64,000 nt of DNA from CAVWSM01 sp963798505 (GCA_963798505.1 CAWCTX010000005.1:434001-498000), one strand, 5' to 3'. Counted from the stretch's first letter, positions 18,027 to 26,545 are shown. The notes: a model not told the origin generated them from the letters alone. A program made the numbers and translations.

Positions 18027-19724
18027 GTGTCCAACCCCGAGACGGAGGCGGCCACAGCTTCGGCCGAGCCACCGAAGAAGTCGATGCTCGACCGCATCGA
18101 GGCGCTCGGCAACAAGGTCCCGCACCCGGCGATGATCTTCATCTACCTGATCCTGTTCGTGATCCTGCTCTCCCAGATCCTTTACATGTTCGACGTCAGC
18201 GTCACCTACGACGTGGCGGAACAACCGCCGGTGGAGGTGGATGACGAGTACGTGGGCGGCTCGGTGGTCCCCGAACCCGACATCCCGCCCGAGGACTATA
18301 CGGATGACGAGGTGGTCATCACCCAGGAGACGACCGCGATCGAGAGCCTGCTCACGATCGAAGGCATCCGGTTCATCTTCACGTCGTTCGTCACGAACTT
18401 TGCCAGCTTCAGCGTGGTCGCGGTCGTCCTCGTCGCCATGATCGGTGTCGGCGTCGCCGAGGAGGCCGGGCTGATGGCGGCGCTGATCCGCAAGCTCGTC
18501 AAGGTCTCCCCCCGTCGGGCGCTGACGTTCATCATCGTCCTGATCGGTGGGCTGAGCAGCGTGGCGACGGACGCCGGCTACCTGATCCTGATCCCGCTCG
18601 GCGCTGCGGCTTTTCTGAGCATCGGGAAACACCCACTCGCCGGGCTGGCCGCCGCCTACGCGGGCGTGAGCGCTGCCTTCTCGGTCAACATCCTCATAGC
18701 CCCGCTGGACGGGCTGCTGACCGAGATCACCAACGAGTCGATCCAGATCGTCAACCCGGGCGAAACCATCGGCATCACCGCCAACCTGTGGTTCAACATC
18801 GTCTTTACCCTCGTCATGGCTCTCGTCATGACCGTCGTAACGACTCGGCTGATCGAACCTCGGCTGGGCGCCTACGTACCGGAGCCCAGGGAGGACCACA
18901 CAGAGCCGTCGTCACTGACCGCAGGGGTGGCTGACGACGGCAGCGACGAGGTCGACACCGTCGCCGAGGCCCGCGGCTTGCGGCTCGCGTCGTACGGCTT
19001 GCTCGCCGCCATTGCCGTGGTCATCCTGGCGACGGCGCCTTCCGGGTCTCCATTGCGCAACCCGGAGACCGGGTCGATCATCGAAGACTCGCCGTTCATG
19101 GACAGCCTGATCTTCATCATCACGATGATCTTTCTGGTCGCTGGAATCTGTTACGGCCGCGGCGCCAAGACGCTCGTCGGCAGCGTCGCCATCATCAACG
19201 CCATCACCAAGACGTTCGCGTCACTGTCCGGCCTGATCTTCCTGCTGTTGCTGATCAGCCAGTTCATCGCGTACTTCAACTACAGCAACATGCCCACGAT
19301 CGCTGCAGTCAACATGGCCGACCTGCTCGAGCAGGCGGACATCGGAGCCATCTGGCTGCTCATCGGATTCATCCTGGTCATCGCGATCCTGGACATCATC
19401 ATCCCGGGCTCGCTGCCCAAGTGGGCGATCTTCGCGCCGATCTTCATCCCGCTGTTCATCCGACTCGACATCGCACCCCAGACGGTGCTCGCCGCCTACC
19501 GCCTCGGCGACTCCCCGATGAACGTCATCACCCCACTGATGGTGTACCTGCCGTTCATCGTCATCGTCGCCCAGCGCTACAAGAGGGACGCCGGCATCGG
19601 CACGATCATCTCGCTGATGATCCCTTACACCTTCATCGTCCTCGTGACCTGGATCCTCCTGTTCGTTGTCTGGGTCCTGCTTGGCATCCCCCTCGGCCCG
19701 GGCTACCCCGTCGAAACCGGATAG
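18027..19724 (+). CDS. abgT: AbgT-family transporter
   Basis: Integral membrane transporter of 565 residues, with segments such as MIFIYLILFVILLSQILYMF, VVAVVLVAMIGVGVAEEAGLM and SGLIFLLLLISQFIAYFNYSN. GGLSSVATDAGYLILIPLGAAAF and FSVNILIAPLDGLL are characteristic of the AbgT fold. Known members import p-aminobenzoyl-glutamate or export sulfonamides. The extracytoplasmic loop near residues 60-100 is very acidic. The GTG start is 6 bases after the aminopeptidase stop, so the two are almost certainly one operon. This resembles the enteric arrangement of AbgT with an amidohydrolase (AbgAB), with an M17 enzyme in its place. Confidence 0.85.
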   Translation: MSNPETEAATASAEPPKKSMLDRIEALGNKVPHPAMIFIYLILFVILLSQILYMFDVSVTYDVAEQPPVEVDDEYVGGSVVPEPDIPPEDYTDDEVVITQETTAIESLLTIEGIRFIFTSFVTNFASFSVVAVVLVAMIGVGVAEEAGLMAALIRKLVKVSPRRALTFIIVLIGGLSSVATDAGYLILIPLGAAAFLSIGKHPLAGLAAAYAGVSAAFSVNILIAPLDGLLTEITNESIQIVNPGETIGITANLWFNIVFTLVMALVMTVVTTRLIEPRLGAYVPEPREDHTEPSSLTAGVADDGSDEVDTVAEARGLRLASYGLLAAIAVVILATAPSGSPLRNPETGSIIEDSPFMDSLIFIITMIFLVAGICYGRGAKTLVGSVAIINAITKTFASLSGLIFLLLLISQFIAYFNYSNMPTIAAVNMADLLEQADIGAIWLLIGFILVIAILDIIIPGSLPKWAIFAPIFIPLFIRLDIAPQTVLAAYRLGDSPMNVITPLMVYLPFIVIVAQRYKRDAGIGTIISLMIPYTFIVLVTWILLFVVWVLLGIPLGPGYPVETG

Positions 19725-19737
19725 GGAGGCTGAGTTG

Positions 19738-20229
19738 GTGGCGCTGCCGAAAGGGATGAGCGAGGCCGAGCTCGCCGTGCTGCGCAAGACCGAGCCGAGC
19801 GCACTCGCCACGTTGGACGAGGATGCGCTCCTCGATCTGCATGGACGCGTCCGTCGGGCCCGCAACAAGTACGTCGGCCAGTACCGCCGCCAGGCGCGCG
19901 CGCGGGTCGACGAGGCCGGCGCGCGCGGCGCGGCGCGGTCCCGGAACCAACGCGCACGAGACCGCGCCGAGGTGTTCGAGGCGGCGCTCGCACGGGTCAG
20001 CACGGCGCTCGCCAAGCAGGCACGGCAGAGCGCCGCGCAGCTCAAGGCGGAACGTATCGCGGCCGCCAGAGCCGACCGCGCGCAGTTGCAGACCGCGGCG
20101 AAACCCGCCACCAAACGCATGAGCTCGGTCAGCGACCGGCCTCCTGCGAAGTCGGCCGGGCGACTCAAGAAAGACGCCTCGTCGCGGGCGAAGGGGGCTC
20201 GCCGTCAGGCCAAGCGCGACGCTCGCTGA
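19738..20229 (+). CDS. conserved hypothetical basic helical protein
   Basis: 163 residues, strongly basic and Ala/Arg-rich, predicted almost fully helical. A moderately conserved-looking N-terminal part (ALPKGMSEAELAVLRKTEPSALATLDEDALLDLHGRV) precedes RRARNKYVGQYRRQARARV and a Lys/Ala/Arg tail. It could bind nucleic acid. I recall similar actinobacterial proteins without function. The GTG at 19738 is chosen because AGGGAGG lies 8 bases upstream; TTG 19735 is also possible. It follows abgT by 13 bases and may be its operon partner. Confidence 0.65.
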   Translation: MALPKGMSEAELAVLRKTEPSALATLDEDALLDLHGRVRRARNKYVGQYRRQARARVDEAGARGAARSRNQRARDRAEVFEAALARVSTALAKQARQSAAQLKAERIAAARADRAQLQTAAKPATKRMSSVSDRPPAKSAGRLKKDASSRAKGARRQAKRDAR

Positions 20230-20251
20230 CAAAGCGCCGCGCTCCGGCGGT

Positions 20252-20455
20252 GGCCGGGGGAGAGTCAACGAGGGCGCTAGCCGACGGGCACGGCATGTCA
20301 CGCTCCGTCACTCAACTTTCACATGCCGGATTCCAGGTCTAGGCTGCCCAAGTCGGGGTGCGGAAAGCCGCTCCGGTGCGGTCCACAATGGGCCGCGCAT
20401 CCCCTGGGCGGCGCCGCGTCACCCCCGTACGCGGCGCCGTCGCATGCGTAGATCG
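20252..20455. repeat. intergenic element, copy 1 of a diverged pair
   Basis: Shares GGCCGGGGG-AGTCAAC, CCGACGGG, GAAAGC-CCGGTGCG, ATGGGC, a hairpin and a final GCAGATCG-like stretch, in the same order, with 23496-23630. Copy 1 has about 75 extra bases in the middle, containing a CGGCATGT/ACATGCCG inverted repeat. The hairpin (arms CGGCGCCGCGT, 20409-20419, and complement 20429-20439, 9-base loop) could end transcription of flanking genes. No coding sequence is supportable in 20230-20561. Confidence 0.5.
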
Positions 20456-20561
20456 AGGCATCGCGTCCGGGTCGCACCAGATCGAGTGGTGGTGGGCACC
20501 TCGGCGGGAACGAGAATTGGGTTGATCAAACCAGGGACCGCCACGCTCCCGGCCACGCGAT

Positions 20562-20999
20562 TCACGCGCAGTTTTCCCCGATCTTGACCGACGCGAGCTG
20601 CACCATCGTCTCCAGCGCGGTCTGGGTGCCGGCTACCGGATTTTGCGAGCACACCACCCAGTTGGAGTCGAGCACTTGGATCCGCCCGAGACCGGAGGCG
20701 TCCTGCTGGTCGTGCACGTACGAGCCGAGTGACTGCAGAGTGTCCTGCGCAAGCTGGAGATTCTGGCCGACCAGGTTGGGCATCACGAACAACTCCGGCG
20801 GCTGCTCTGCGCTGGTTCCCGCCGGCGCCGCAGGCGTCGCCTCGGGCTGAGCGGGCGGCTGTTCGGGCGTCGCGGCCTCGGCTTGCTCAACCGTCACGTC
20901 CTGTGGCGCGTCAGTTGTGCTGTCCGGCGAGGTTGACGGGCTGCACGCGGTGATTGCAGCTACCGCGGCGACGGCGATAGCCAGATGTAGCGCGCGCAT
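20562..20999 (-). CDS. secreted lipoprotein with one PASTA-like domain
   Basis: 145 residues. Signal peptide with lipobox (IAVAAVAAITAC, lipidated Cys19), a Pro/Ala/Glu-rich linker to about residue 70, then a single PASTA-type repeat: VMPNLVGQNLQLAQDTLQSLG, a strand, and SQNPVAGTQTALETMVQLASVKIG. PASTA domains bind peptidoglycan or beta-lactams when in tandem in PknB and PBPs; isolated lipid-anchored single copies are of unknown role. ATG 20999 follows GGAAGGA. A second lipoprotein of the same design begins divergently at 21442. Confidence 0.8.
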   Translation of the reverse strand: MRALHLAIAVAAVAAITACSPSTSPDSTTDAPQDVTVEQAEAATPEQPPAQPEATPAAPAGTSAEQPPELFVMPNLVGQNLQLAQDTLQSLGSYVHDQQDASGLGRIQVLDSNWVVCSQNPVAGTQTALETMVQLASVKIGENCA

Positions 21000-21441
21000 G
21001 TCCTGTCCTTCCGTGTGATCGCGGGGTACCGCTCCCGCCTCGTTGTCGCCGACGACGGTGCGTGCCGTCGTGCTCCAGGAAACAGGACACGTCAGGATGC
21101 GCTGCTGGGCGCACACCGCACGCCGCCGACGGTAGGCGGCGTCCGCTAGACGCGGGTGCGAATCGCTGGTTGTTCGTACGTTCGGCCAGGTCCGCTTGGT
21201 TCGTTCGGCGTCGCCGGCGTCGACTGCGGTTCTAGGGGTCAAGTCCTCTGCTGCCGTTGATGTGGCTGGCCCGCGGGGCCGTGTCTGCTTGCGATGCCGG
21301 TGCTCTTGCTGACCCTCACTGGCACGTGAGAGAACCCTCGTGCCCTTGAGCATGCGCCGTCAGCGCGCTGTCGGCTTCAAGGACGGTCGCCCGATTGCCG
21401 ATGCCTGCTGTATCGGAGTCGCGACGCACTCGGAGATCACA
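21000..21441. other. divergent gap between the two PASTA lipoprotein genes
   Basis: No supportable gene on either strand. It should contain both promoters, but I could not assign -10/-35 elements with confidence. A short inverted stretch, CCGCCGACGGTAGGCGGCGTCCG, lies at about 21122-21145. Confidence 0.35.
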
Positions 21442-22294
21442 TTGACCCGGATCACACGTCCTCGCGCCGCGGGGACTGTGGCCGCGGCGATTGTGATTGC
21501 CCTCCTCGCGGTCACTGGTTGCGCTAGCGCCCCCGCGGAGAGCGCGGAGTCGGGTTCGAACCCGTCCACGTCTGTTCGGCCGCGGCCGACTTCGTCGCCG
21601 ACGACCCCGATCGCTAAGCCGCTGACGATGCCGTCGCTGATCGGGAAGCCGTTGGACCAGGCCGCGGCTGCGCTGCGCGCTCTCGGACATCACGGTCAGG
21701 TCGTGACCTCCGGTGACACCGGCGACCCTGCGGCCACGGTCGTCTCGCAGACGCCCGTCGCTGGAGCAAGATTGCTGCCTGGTGGATCGGCGACCTTGAC
21801 CATCCAGGCGCAGCCGCCTAGCCCTCCCGCCGGCGGCCCCGCAGCCCGCTCCGCCTCCCGCGGCGGCCTCGCAGCCCGCTCTTCCTCCCGCGGCGGCCCC
21901 TCAGCCCGCCCCGCAACCACCACCCGCTGACGCCTACCGGGTGGACGATGCGCGGTTGATCGCGGGCCGGATCGTCCGTGACATCGCCGCCGCCGACGAT
22001 CGGTTCCTCGACCGGCCCGAGTTCGGCGCCAGCACCACGATGGGCTTCCTCGCCGAGCACATGCGTCGACTTTCTGAGCTGGGTCCGCCCCCAGGCCTCG
22101 ACCCGGCACACTACATGGCGTTGCTAGACACCCTGGAGCAGTTCTACGAGCAGGCGTCCGGGCGGTTGCCGGATCAGTTGATCGGGGCGGCAGCGACCTA
22201 CACGGTGTGTCGGCAGCACACCGAGGAGCTTCTCGGCCTGCTCAATCCGGTCTTGGGCACCTCCCACCGGCTTCCGGTGTGGAGCTTCATCTAA
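21442..22294 (+). pseudogene. PASTA lipoprotein with C-terminal helical domain, frameshifted
   Basis: The N-terminal part has a lipoprotein signal (VIALLAVTGC), a Ser/Pro-rich linker, and a PASTA-like domain (MPSLIGKPLDQAAAALRALG ... SQTPVAGARLLPGGSATLTI). A Pro/Ala-rich linker of PAAAPQPAP-type units then lies in the next frame, leading into YRVDDARLIAGRIV and a predicted helical domain of about 115 residues ending LPVWSFI. One extra base near 21829 (in a CCCGCC run) joins them, giving about 284 residues. TTG 21442 is chosen because GGAG lies 6 bases upstream. If the break is real, the product would end in ARPATTTR at 21930. The C-terminal domain is not recognised. Confidence 0.6.
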
Positions 22295-22559
22295 GACCCG
22301 TGCATGGGCAGGTGACAGGTGTCACGCTCATCCTGGGCGGCGACGGGATCGGCTCGATCGACCTGACCGGGACCCAGAGGGCGCAGCCATGGCCAGCTGG
22401 CGAAGGCTACGCGCGGCGCTTGACCTCGCGCGCACGGGCACGCCACTTGGCCAAAACGCCCAGGCACGGGCCGTATCGCCGCGGCGCCGACGGCTGGCGG
22501 GCCTTCTTCACTTCCCGGTCCGACCGGGTAACAGCTTCACCGTGTCGGGTGGATGAGTG
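22295..22559. other. intergenic, no supportable gene
   Basis: A 55-codon ATG reading frame (22389-22556, plus strand) is Arg-rich without a ribosome site or family resemblance and was not accepted. No structural element stands out. Confidence 0.3.
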
Positions 22560-22712
22560 TCAGGTCCGGACGTTGATTTCCTCGAGTGGGATGCCGTCCG
22601 CCGCTATCGCCTCGAGCGACGGGTAGTAACCCTTCAAGAACCCCTGCCAAGTGACACAGATCTGCTGCACGCCGTCCAATTGGATGATCTCTGCCACATA
22701 CCTATCACTCAT
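22560..22712 (-). CDS. putative 50-aa small protein
   Basis: A short frame with ATG at 22712 and TGA at 22560-22562 encodes a plausible compact protein: MSDRYVAEIIQLDGVQQ, then ICVTWQGFLKGYYPSLEAI and a GIPLEEINV ending. The composition is balanced and hydrophobic residues alternate as in a small beta-alpha fold. Codon use is less GC-biased at third positions than in the backbone genes. No strong ribosome site is seen. It lies alone in an accessory stretch. Function unknown; the similarity to a small actinobacterial protein type is only an impression. Confidence 0.4.
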   Translation of the reverse strand: MSDRYVAEIIQLDGVQQICVTWQGFLKGYYPSLEAIAADGIPLEEINVRT

Positions 22713-23087
22713 GGCTCAAACAGTACGTCCGCAGAATCACCTGCGGTACGGATTCGTGGGAACGCTTCCACGGAGGCCTCGGATCACCACCCCTGACGTT
22801 GACGCCTCTCGAACTCACGTTCTTTTCGCGGCGGAGTGCGTGACGATCGGAAGCGATTCTCGAGCTTGAGGACGCTCCAGGAGTACAGGAAGGGGACCTG
22901 CTGCGCGCTCAACGGACGTAGCAGCGATCACTCGACGGACGGTACCGTCGCCACTAAGGGTGCTCGGTTGCGAGATGTTCCCCAACAAAGCGCTTGGCGG
23001 CAACCCCCCCGGCTGCCCTAAGCGCGCTGCCACCGGGCACCCCCCAGCCGGCCACGTATCCGGCGTAGGCGATCCCGTCTCGCCAGG
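22713..23087. other. intergenic, no supportable gene
   Basis: Several short frames on both strands overlap each other and none shows a ribosome site plus family-like composition. A run CAACCCCCCCGGC lies at about 22999-23011. Confidence 0.3.
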
Positions 23088-23369
23088 TCAGCTGCAGGCC
23101 ATGTCCACCGCAGCGCGGAACCTGGAGCCGTCCCACCACACCAGCGGCTCACCGACGATCTCGCAGTTGAACAGGCCCTCGCCCGACGCGGAGTTCTCGG
23201 CGTCGTCGATCGCTTTCTGGATCGCGCGCTCTGGCGTGGACCCGAAGCTACAGCCGTTGAAGAGCCCGGACGCGCTGGCGGACGACGCCGTCACGGCGAG
23301 CAAGGTGATCGACGCCACGCCCGTCGTGAGAGAGATACCGATCCGTCGGGCGCAAGTACGCAGGTTCAT
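23088..23369 (-). CDS. small secreted protein (93 aa)
   Basis: Signal peptide (basic MNLRTCARRIG, hydrophobic ISLTTGVASITLLAVT, cleavage after SASA) followed by a ~60-residue mature part with three Cys (FNGCSF, LFNCEIV and the terminal DMACS), so one disulfide is likely. The mature part contains ERAIQKAIDDAENSA, a short helix, then GEPLVWWDGSRFRAAV. No family recognised. ATG 23369 has AGGAG 10 bases upstream. It is isolated and downstream (in transcription) of the repeat element at 23496-23630. Confidence 0.65.
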   Translation of the reverse strand: MNLRTCARRIGISLTTGVASITLLAVTASSASASGLFNGCSFGSTPERAIQKAIDDAENSASGEGLFNCEIVGEPLVWWDGSRFRAAVDMACS

Positions 23370-23928
23370 AGCCTTCTCCTTCCCCGCGGAAACTACCCGG
23401 CCCTTCGATATACGTGTTCCAGCAGGAGATGGATTGCGCTCGGGTGTCAGCGACCGCGCGCGGTACGGCGCGCTGAGGCTGAGGTCAGCGGCTTTGGCCG
23501 GGGGCAGTCAACTACGGCGATGCCCGACGGGTACAGAAAGCGTCCCGGTGCGTCGGCCCACGATGGGCAGGGCCTCTCCTGTGCGGCGCCGCGTCTCCCC
23601 CGTACGCGGCGCCGCCGTACGTGCAGATCGCGCCGCATCTCCTGTCGACGAATTCGTTCAACACGCTCCCGCGCGAATCGTCCAGCATGCCTCGCCGACG
23701 TGGAATGCGACCTGTCTGATGTAGACCCTGCTCGGTCAGCTCCACGGGCTTGCGCGCGCCAGGCCCGGCCCTAGGGCAATGCAACAACTAGTCGATGAGC
23801 GAGCGCCGCTGAACTGGCGTGACCACGTCCGCCATTCCGTAGCCGGTGCCTAACGTGGCGGGATCACCGCACGGAAGTCGCCGGCGCAACCTGGTCAGGA
23901 CTTTTGCCGAGGCGCGCGAACGACACTG
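23370..23928. other. intergenic region carrying repeat copy 2
   Basis: No supportable gene. Contains the repeat element 23496-23630 (listed separately). The direct repeat GTCAGGACTT occurs at about 23894 and 23928, the second at the cupin stop. Confidence 0.35.
23496..23630. repeat. intergenic element, copy 2 of a diverged pair
   Basis: Same ordered blocks as 20252-20455 but about 70 bases shorter. The hairpin is conserved: arms 23584-23594 and 23604-23614 with the loop CTCCCCCGT against CACCCCCGT in copy 1. The order of blocks and the identical stem argue for duplication rather than chance. Confidence 0.5.
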
Positions 23929-24291
23929 TCAGGACTTCCGCGTGGCGTAGCCGGCGATCCCGGTGTCGTACAAGACGCACGGCTCGTCGCCGACGGTCCA
24001 AGCGTCGTGTCCAGGCTCGATCACAAACACGTCTCCCGCGCCCAAAGTGGTCTCGGACCCGTCATCCGTTCGAACGGTCATCCGCCCGGAGACGCAGATC
24101 CCCTTGTGATGCGTCATGCAGGAATCGGTGCCGGCTATCGGCTTCACGTCCTTGGACCACTGCCATCCTGCCTCGAAGGTTCCGCGCCCGAGCGTGAAGT
24201 CGCCGAGCGTGACCACGTCCACCTGACCGTGGGCCTGGAACGGGCGCATCTCTTGTGGTGAGTCGATGTTGTGAGTGTTCAGCTTGCCCAT
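23929..24291 (-). CDS. cupin-domain protein
   Basis: 120-residue single-domain cupin. Motif 1 region: DSCMTHHKGICVSGRMTVRTDDG; motif 2 region: LGAGDVFVIEPGHDAWTVGDEPC. The two adjacent His in motif 1 and His in motif 2 can bind a metal, although the canonical G(X)5HXH(X)3,4E is degenerate. Such proteins act as small dioxygenases, isomerases or ligand binders; the substrate is unknown. ATG 24291 has AAGGGAG upstream. It stands alone, with a poorly coding gap on each side. Confidence 0.75.
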   Translation of the reverse strand: MGKLNTHNIDSPQEMRPFQAHGQVDVVTLGDFTLGRGTFEAGWQWSKDVKPIAGTDSCMTHHKGICVSGRMTVRTDDGSETTLGAGDVFVIEPGHDAWTVGDEPCVLYDTGIAGYATRKS

Positions 24292-24654
24292 TTGTCAGGC
24301 TCCCTTCGTCCCCAACCCTCCGGCGGCGCATTCGCCAGCGATCGGGTTTGTCTGTATGGGGGACCCATGGACGAACTCTGCGGAGCCCAACGCAACTCAG
24401 CAACACGAGCTGACTGGTTGTCTCTGAGTCTTGACACTGCGTGACGGGGATCTGTGCGGCCGGGCGTGCGCACAGGATTCGACGCGCGGTGGCGTCGCCG
24501 CCGACGATCTGAATCCCCTCGGGCGTCTCCCGATTAGCGGCTCGAAAATCGAGGGCTGTCTCTACCGACCGGATGCGCACGCCGCGTTGCCGCGACAGTT
24601 CCCCCGCGACGCCACGTTTCACCAGTCGAGCCCGGTGTTCTTCTGTTCGCGCTA
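24292..24654. other. intergenic, possible further SRAP decay
   Basis: No intact gene. On the minus strand, near 24500-24600, a frame reads RSVETALDFRAANRE, faintly like the NARAET...FR segment of SRAP proteins, so the remnant at 24655-24849 may extend into this gap. Confidence 0.3.
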
Positions 24655-24849
24655 AACGCCAGCACGAGGAACACCGCGTCGATGAACGTCGCCAACCATT
24701 GCCACTGTCCGTGCGCATTCATCGCGTAGACGTTTTCGCGGGGAGACGTTGTGGTCAGGCCGCGGCTGCTCCTTGACGTGAGCCTTGTCGACCGCGAACA
24801 CCTCGACGACCTTGTCCTGGGTGCTGCGTAGCGCGAATCGTCCACACAG
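24655..24849 (-). pseudogene. SRAP (YedK/HMCES-like) gene remnant
   Basis: SRAP proteins trap abasic sites in single-stranded DNA through Cys2. Here the frame opens LCGRFALRSTQDKVVEVFAV with CTG (24847-24849) where ATG is expected before Cys2, continues EQPRPDHNVSP, then shifts frame to RENVYAMNAHG. These match the family's CGRFA...F and YNVAPTQ-like segments in order. The middle and C-terminal parts, including the conserved His/Glu region, are not readable. Start loss plus frame changes indicate a true pseudogene. It lies between the cupin and glnA1 genes. Confidence 0.5.
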
Positions 24850-24916
24850 GCCTCCAGCGTCTCTGGCGCCCGCGGCAAGGAGAGGTCCAGCTGGCGTTCG
24901 GCGAGGCGGTCGCGAA

Positions 24917-24962
24917 CATGCCCGGACTGTCGGAGACGGGGGACTCCAACGGCCCGGGCATG
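24917..24962 (-). terminator. hairpin downstream of glnA1
   Basis: Ten-base perfect arms ACATGCCCGG (24917-24926) and complement (24953-24962), about 55 bases past the glnA1 stop. The 26-base loop contains a smaller GGAG/CTCC stem. No T-run follows, so termination strength is uncertain. Confidence 0.4.
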
Positions 24963-25015
24963 TCCCTTTCATGTCCCCCCGAGGTCGCGGCAAGCGGTTG
25001 ACCCGGGGAAACGGC

Positions 25016-26440
25016 TCAGATGTCGTAGTAGAGCTCGAACTCGTGCGGGTGCGGACGCAGCCGGATCGGGTCGACCTCGTTGGCGCGCTTCCAGTCGACC
25101 CACGTCTCGATGAGGTCGGAGGTGAACACGCCGCCCTCGAGGAGGTAGTCGTGGTCGCTCTCGAGCGCGTCGAGCACGGCGGGCAGCGAGTCCGGCACCT
25201 GTGCGATGGCCGCGTGCTCGTCGGGCGGCAGCTCGTACAGGTCCTTGTCGACCGGGTCAGCGGGCTCGATCTTGTTCTTGATGCCGTCAACCCCGGCCAT
25301 CAGCATCGCTGAGAAGGCGAGATAGGGATTGCTCGACGGGTCGGGTACGCGGTACTCGATGCGCTTGGCCTTCGGCGACGTGCCGGTCACGGGGATGCGG
25401 ACGGCCGCGGATCGGTTGCGCTGCGAGTAGACCAGGTTGACCGGAGCCTCGAACCCCGGCACCAGACGGTGGTACGAGTTGACCGTCGGGTTGGTGAACG
25501 CCGCCAGGGACGCTGCGTGCGCCAGGAGGCCGCCGATGTACCAGCGCGCGAGGTCGGACAGCCCGCCGTAACCCAGCTCGTCGTAGAACAGCGGCGAGCC
25601 GTCCTTCCACAGCGACTGGTGGCAGTGCATGCCGGAGCCGTTGTCGCCGAAGAGCGGCTTGGGCATGAACGTTGCCGACTTGCCCGCCTCCCATGCGACG
25701 TTCTTGATGACGTACTTGAACAACATCAGCTGGTCGGCCGCGTGCAGCAGGCTGTTGAACCGGTAGTTGATCTCGGCCTGGCCGGCGGTGCCCACCTCGT
25801 GGTGCGCGCGCTCGACCTCAACGCCGACACCCGCCAGCGCCAGCACCATCTGATCGCGCAGGTCGGAGTAATGGTCCATCGGCGCGACCGGGAAATAGCC
25901 ACCCTTGTAGCGCGGCTTGTAGCCCCGGTTGCCGCCGTCCTCGACGCGCCCCGTGTTCCAGGCGCCTTCGACGGAGTCGATGAAGTAGTAACCCGCGTTC
26001 TGCTTGGTCTCGAACCGGACGTCGTCGAAGACGTAGAACTCGGCCTCGGGGCCGAAGTAGGCCGTGTCGGCGATGCCGCTGCTCTTGAGAAAGGCCTCCG
26101 CCTTGGCCGCGATGTTGCGCGGGTCCCGGCTGTAGGCCTGGTTGTCGAACGGATCGACGATGGCGAAGTTCAGTGCAAGCGTCTTGGCCTTGCGGAACGG
26201 GTCGACATAGGCAGTGGCAGCGTCTGGAATCAGCTTCATGTCGGACTCGTGGATGGCCTGGAAGCCGCGGATCGACGACCCGTCGAACATCAAGCCGTCG
26301 GAGAAGGCACTCTCGCCGAAGGACGACGCCGGCAGCGTGAAGTGCTGCATCACACCGGGTAGGTCACAGAAACGGACGTCGATGAACTCGACACCCTCGT
26401 TCTTGACGAACGTGAGGAGCTCGTCGGGACTGGAAAACAT
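25016..26440 (-). CDS. glnA: glutamine synthetase, type I, adenylylated (GlnA1)
   Basis: Main ammonium-assimilating enzyme, 474 residues, forming a dodecamer. Motifs: MFDGSSIRGFQAI, YFGPEAEFYVF (metal/ATP), NGSGMHCHQSLW, and NRSAAVRIP. The adenylylation target is Tyr402 in DKDLYELPP, so the GlnE encoded at 10346-13339 should control it. C-terminus RPHPHEFELYYDI is typical. ATG 26440 follows GAGGAGGG. In mycobacteria I recall glnA1 next to glnE; here about 11.7 kb of accessory genes separate them. It is divergent from the RDD gene with a gap of about 100 bases. Confidence 0.95.
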   Translation of the reverse strand: MFSSPDELLTFVKNEGVEFIDVRFCDLPGVMQHFTLPASSFGESAFSDGLMFDGSSIRGFQAIHESDMKLIPDAATAYVDPFRKAKTLALNFAIVDPFDNQAYSRDPRNIAAKAEAFLKSSGIADTAYFGPEAEFYVFDDVRFETKQNAGYYFIDSVEGAWNTGRVEDGGNRGYKPRYKGGYFPVAPMDHYSDLRDQMVLALAGVGVEVERAHHEVGTAGQAEINYRFNSLLHAADQLMLFKYVIKNVAWEAGKSATFMPKPLFGDNGSGMHCHQSLWKDGSPLFYDELGYGGLSDLARWYIGGLLAHAASLAAFTNPTVNSYHRLVPGFEAPVNLVYSQRNRSAAVRIPVTGTSPKAKRIEYRVPDPSSNPYLAFSAMLMAGVDGIKNKIEPADPVDKDLYELPPDEHAAIAQVPDSLPAVLDALESDHDYLLEGGVFTSDLIETWVDWKRANEVDPIRLRPHPHEFELYYDI

Positions 26441-26545
26441 TCACCCTCCTCAACAGGTTGTCTGGCGAACGTACGAACGAGGGGTTTCCCGTCCGTGTCT
26501 CCACTGTTTCGAACGTGTTACACGACGCCGGGTAGCGTTTCCGGG

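Noticed and set aside
21535..21575. GGGTTCGAACCC resembling a tRNA T-arm
   Set aside because: It lies in the coding part of the PASTA lipoprotein (SGSNPSTS) and no D-arm, anticodon arm or acceptor stem can be built on either strand.
22389..22556. 55-codon plus-strand frame starting MASWRRLRAALDL
   Set aside because: Arg-rich, no ribosome site, no family resemblance; composition is what out-of-frame GC-rich DNA gives.
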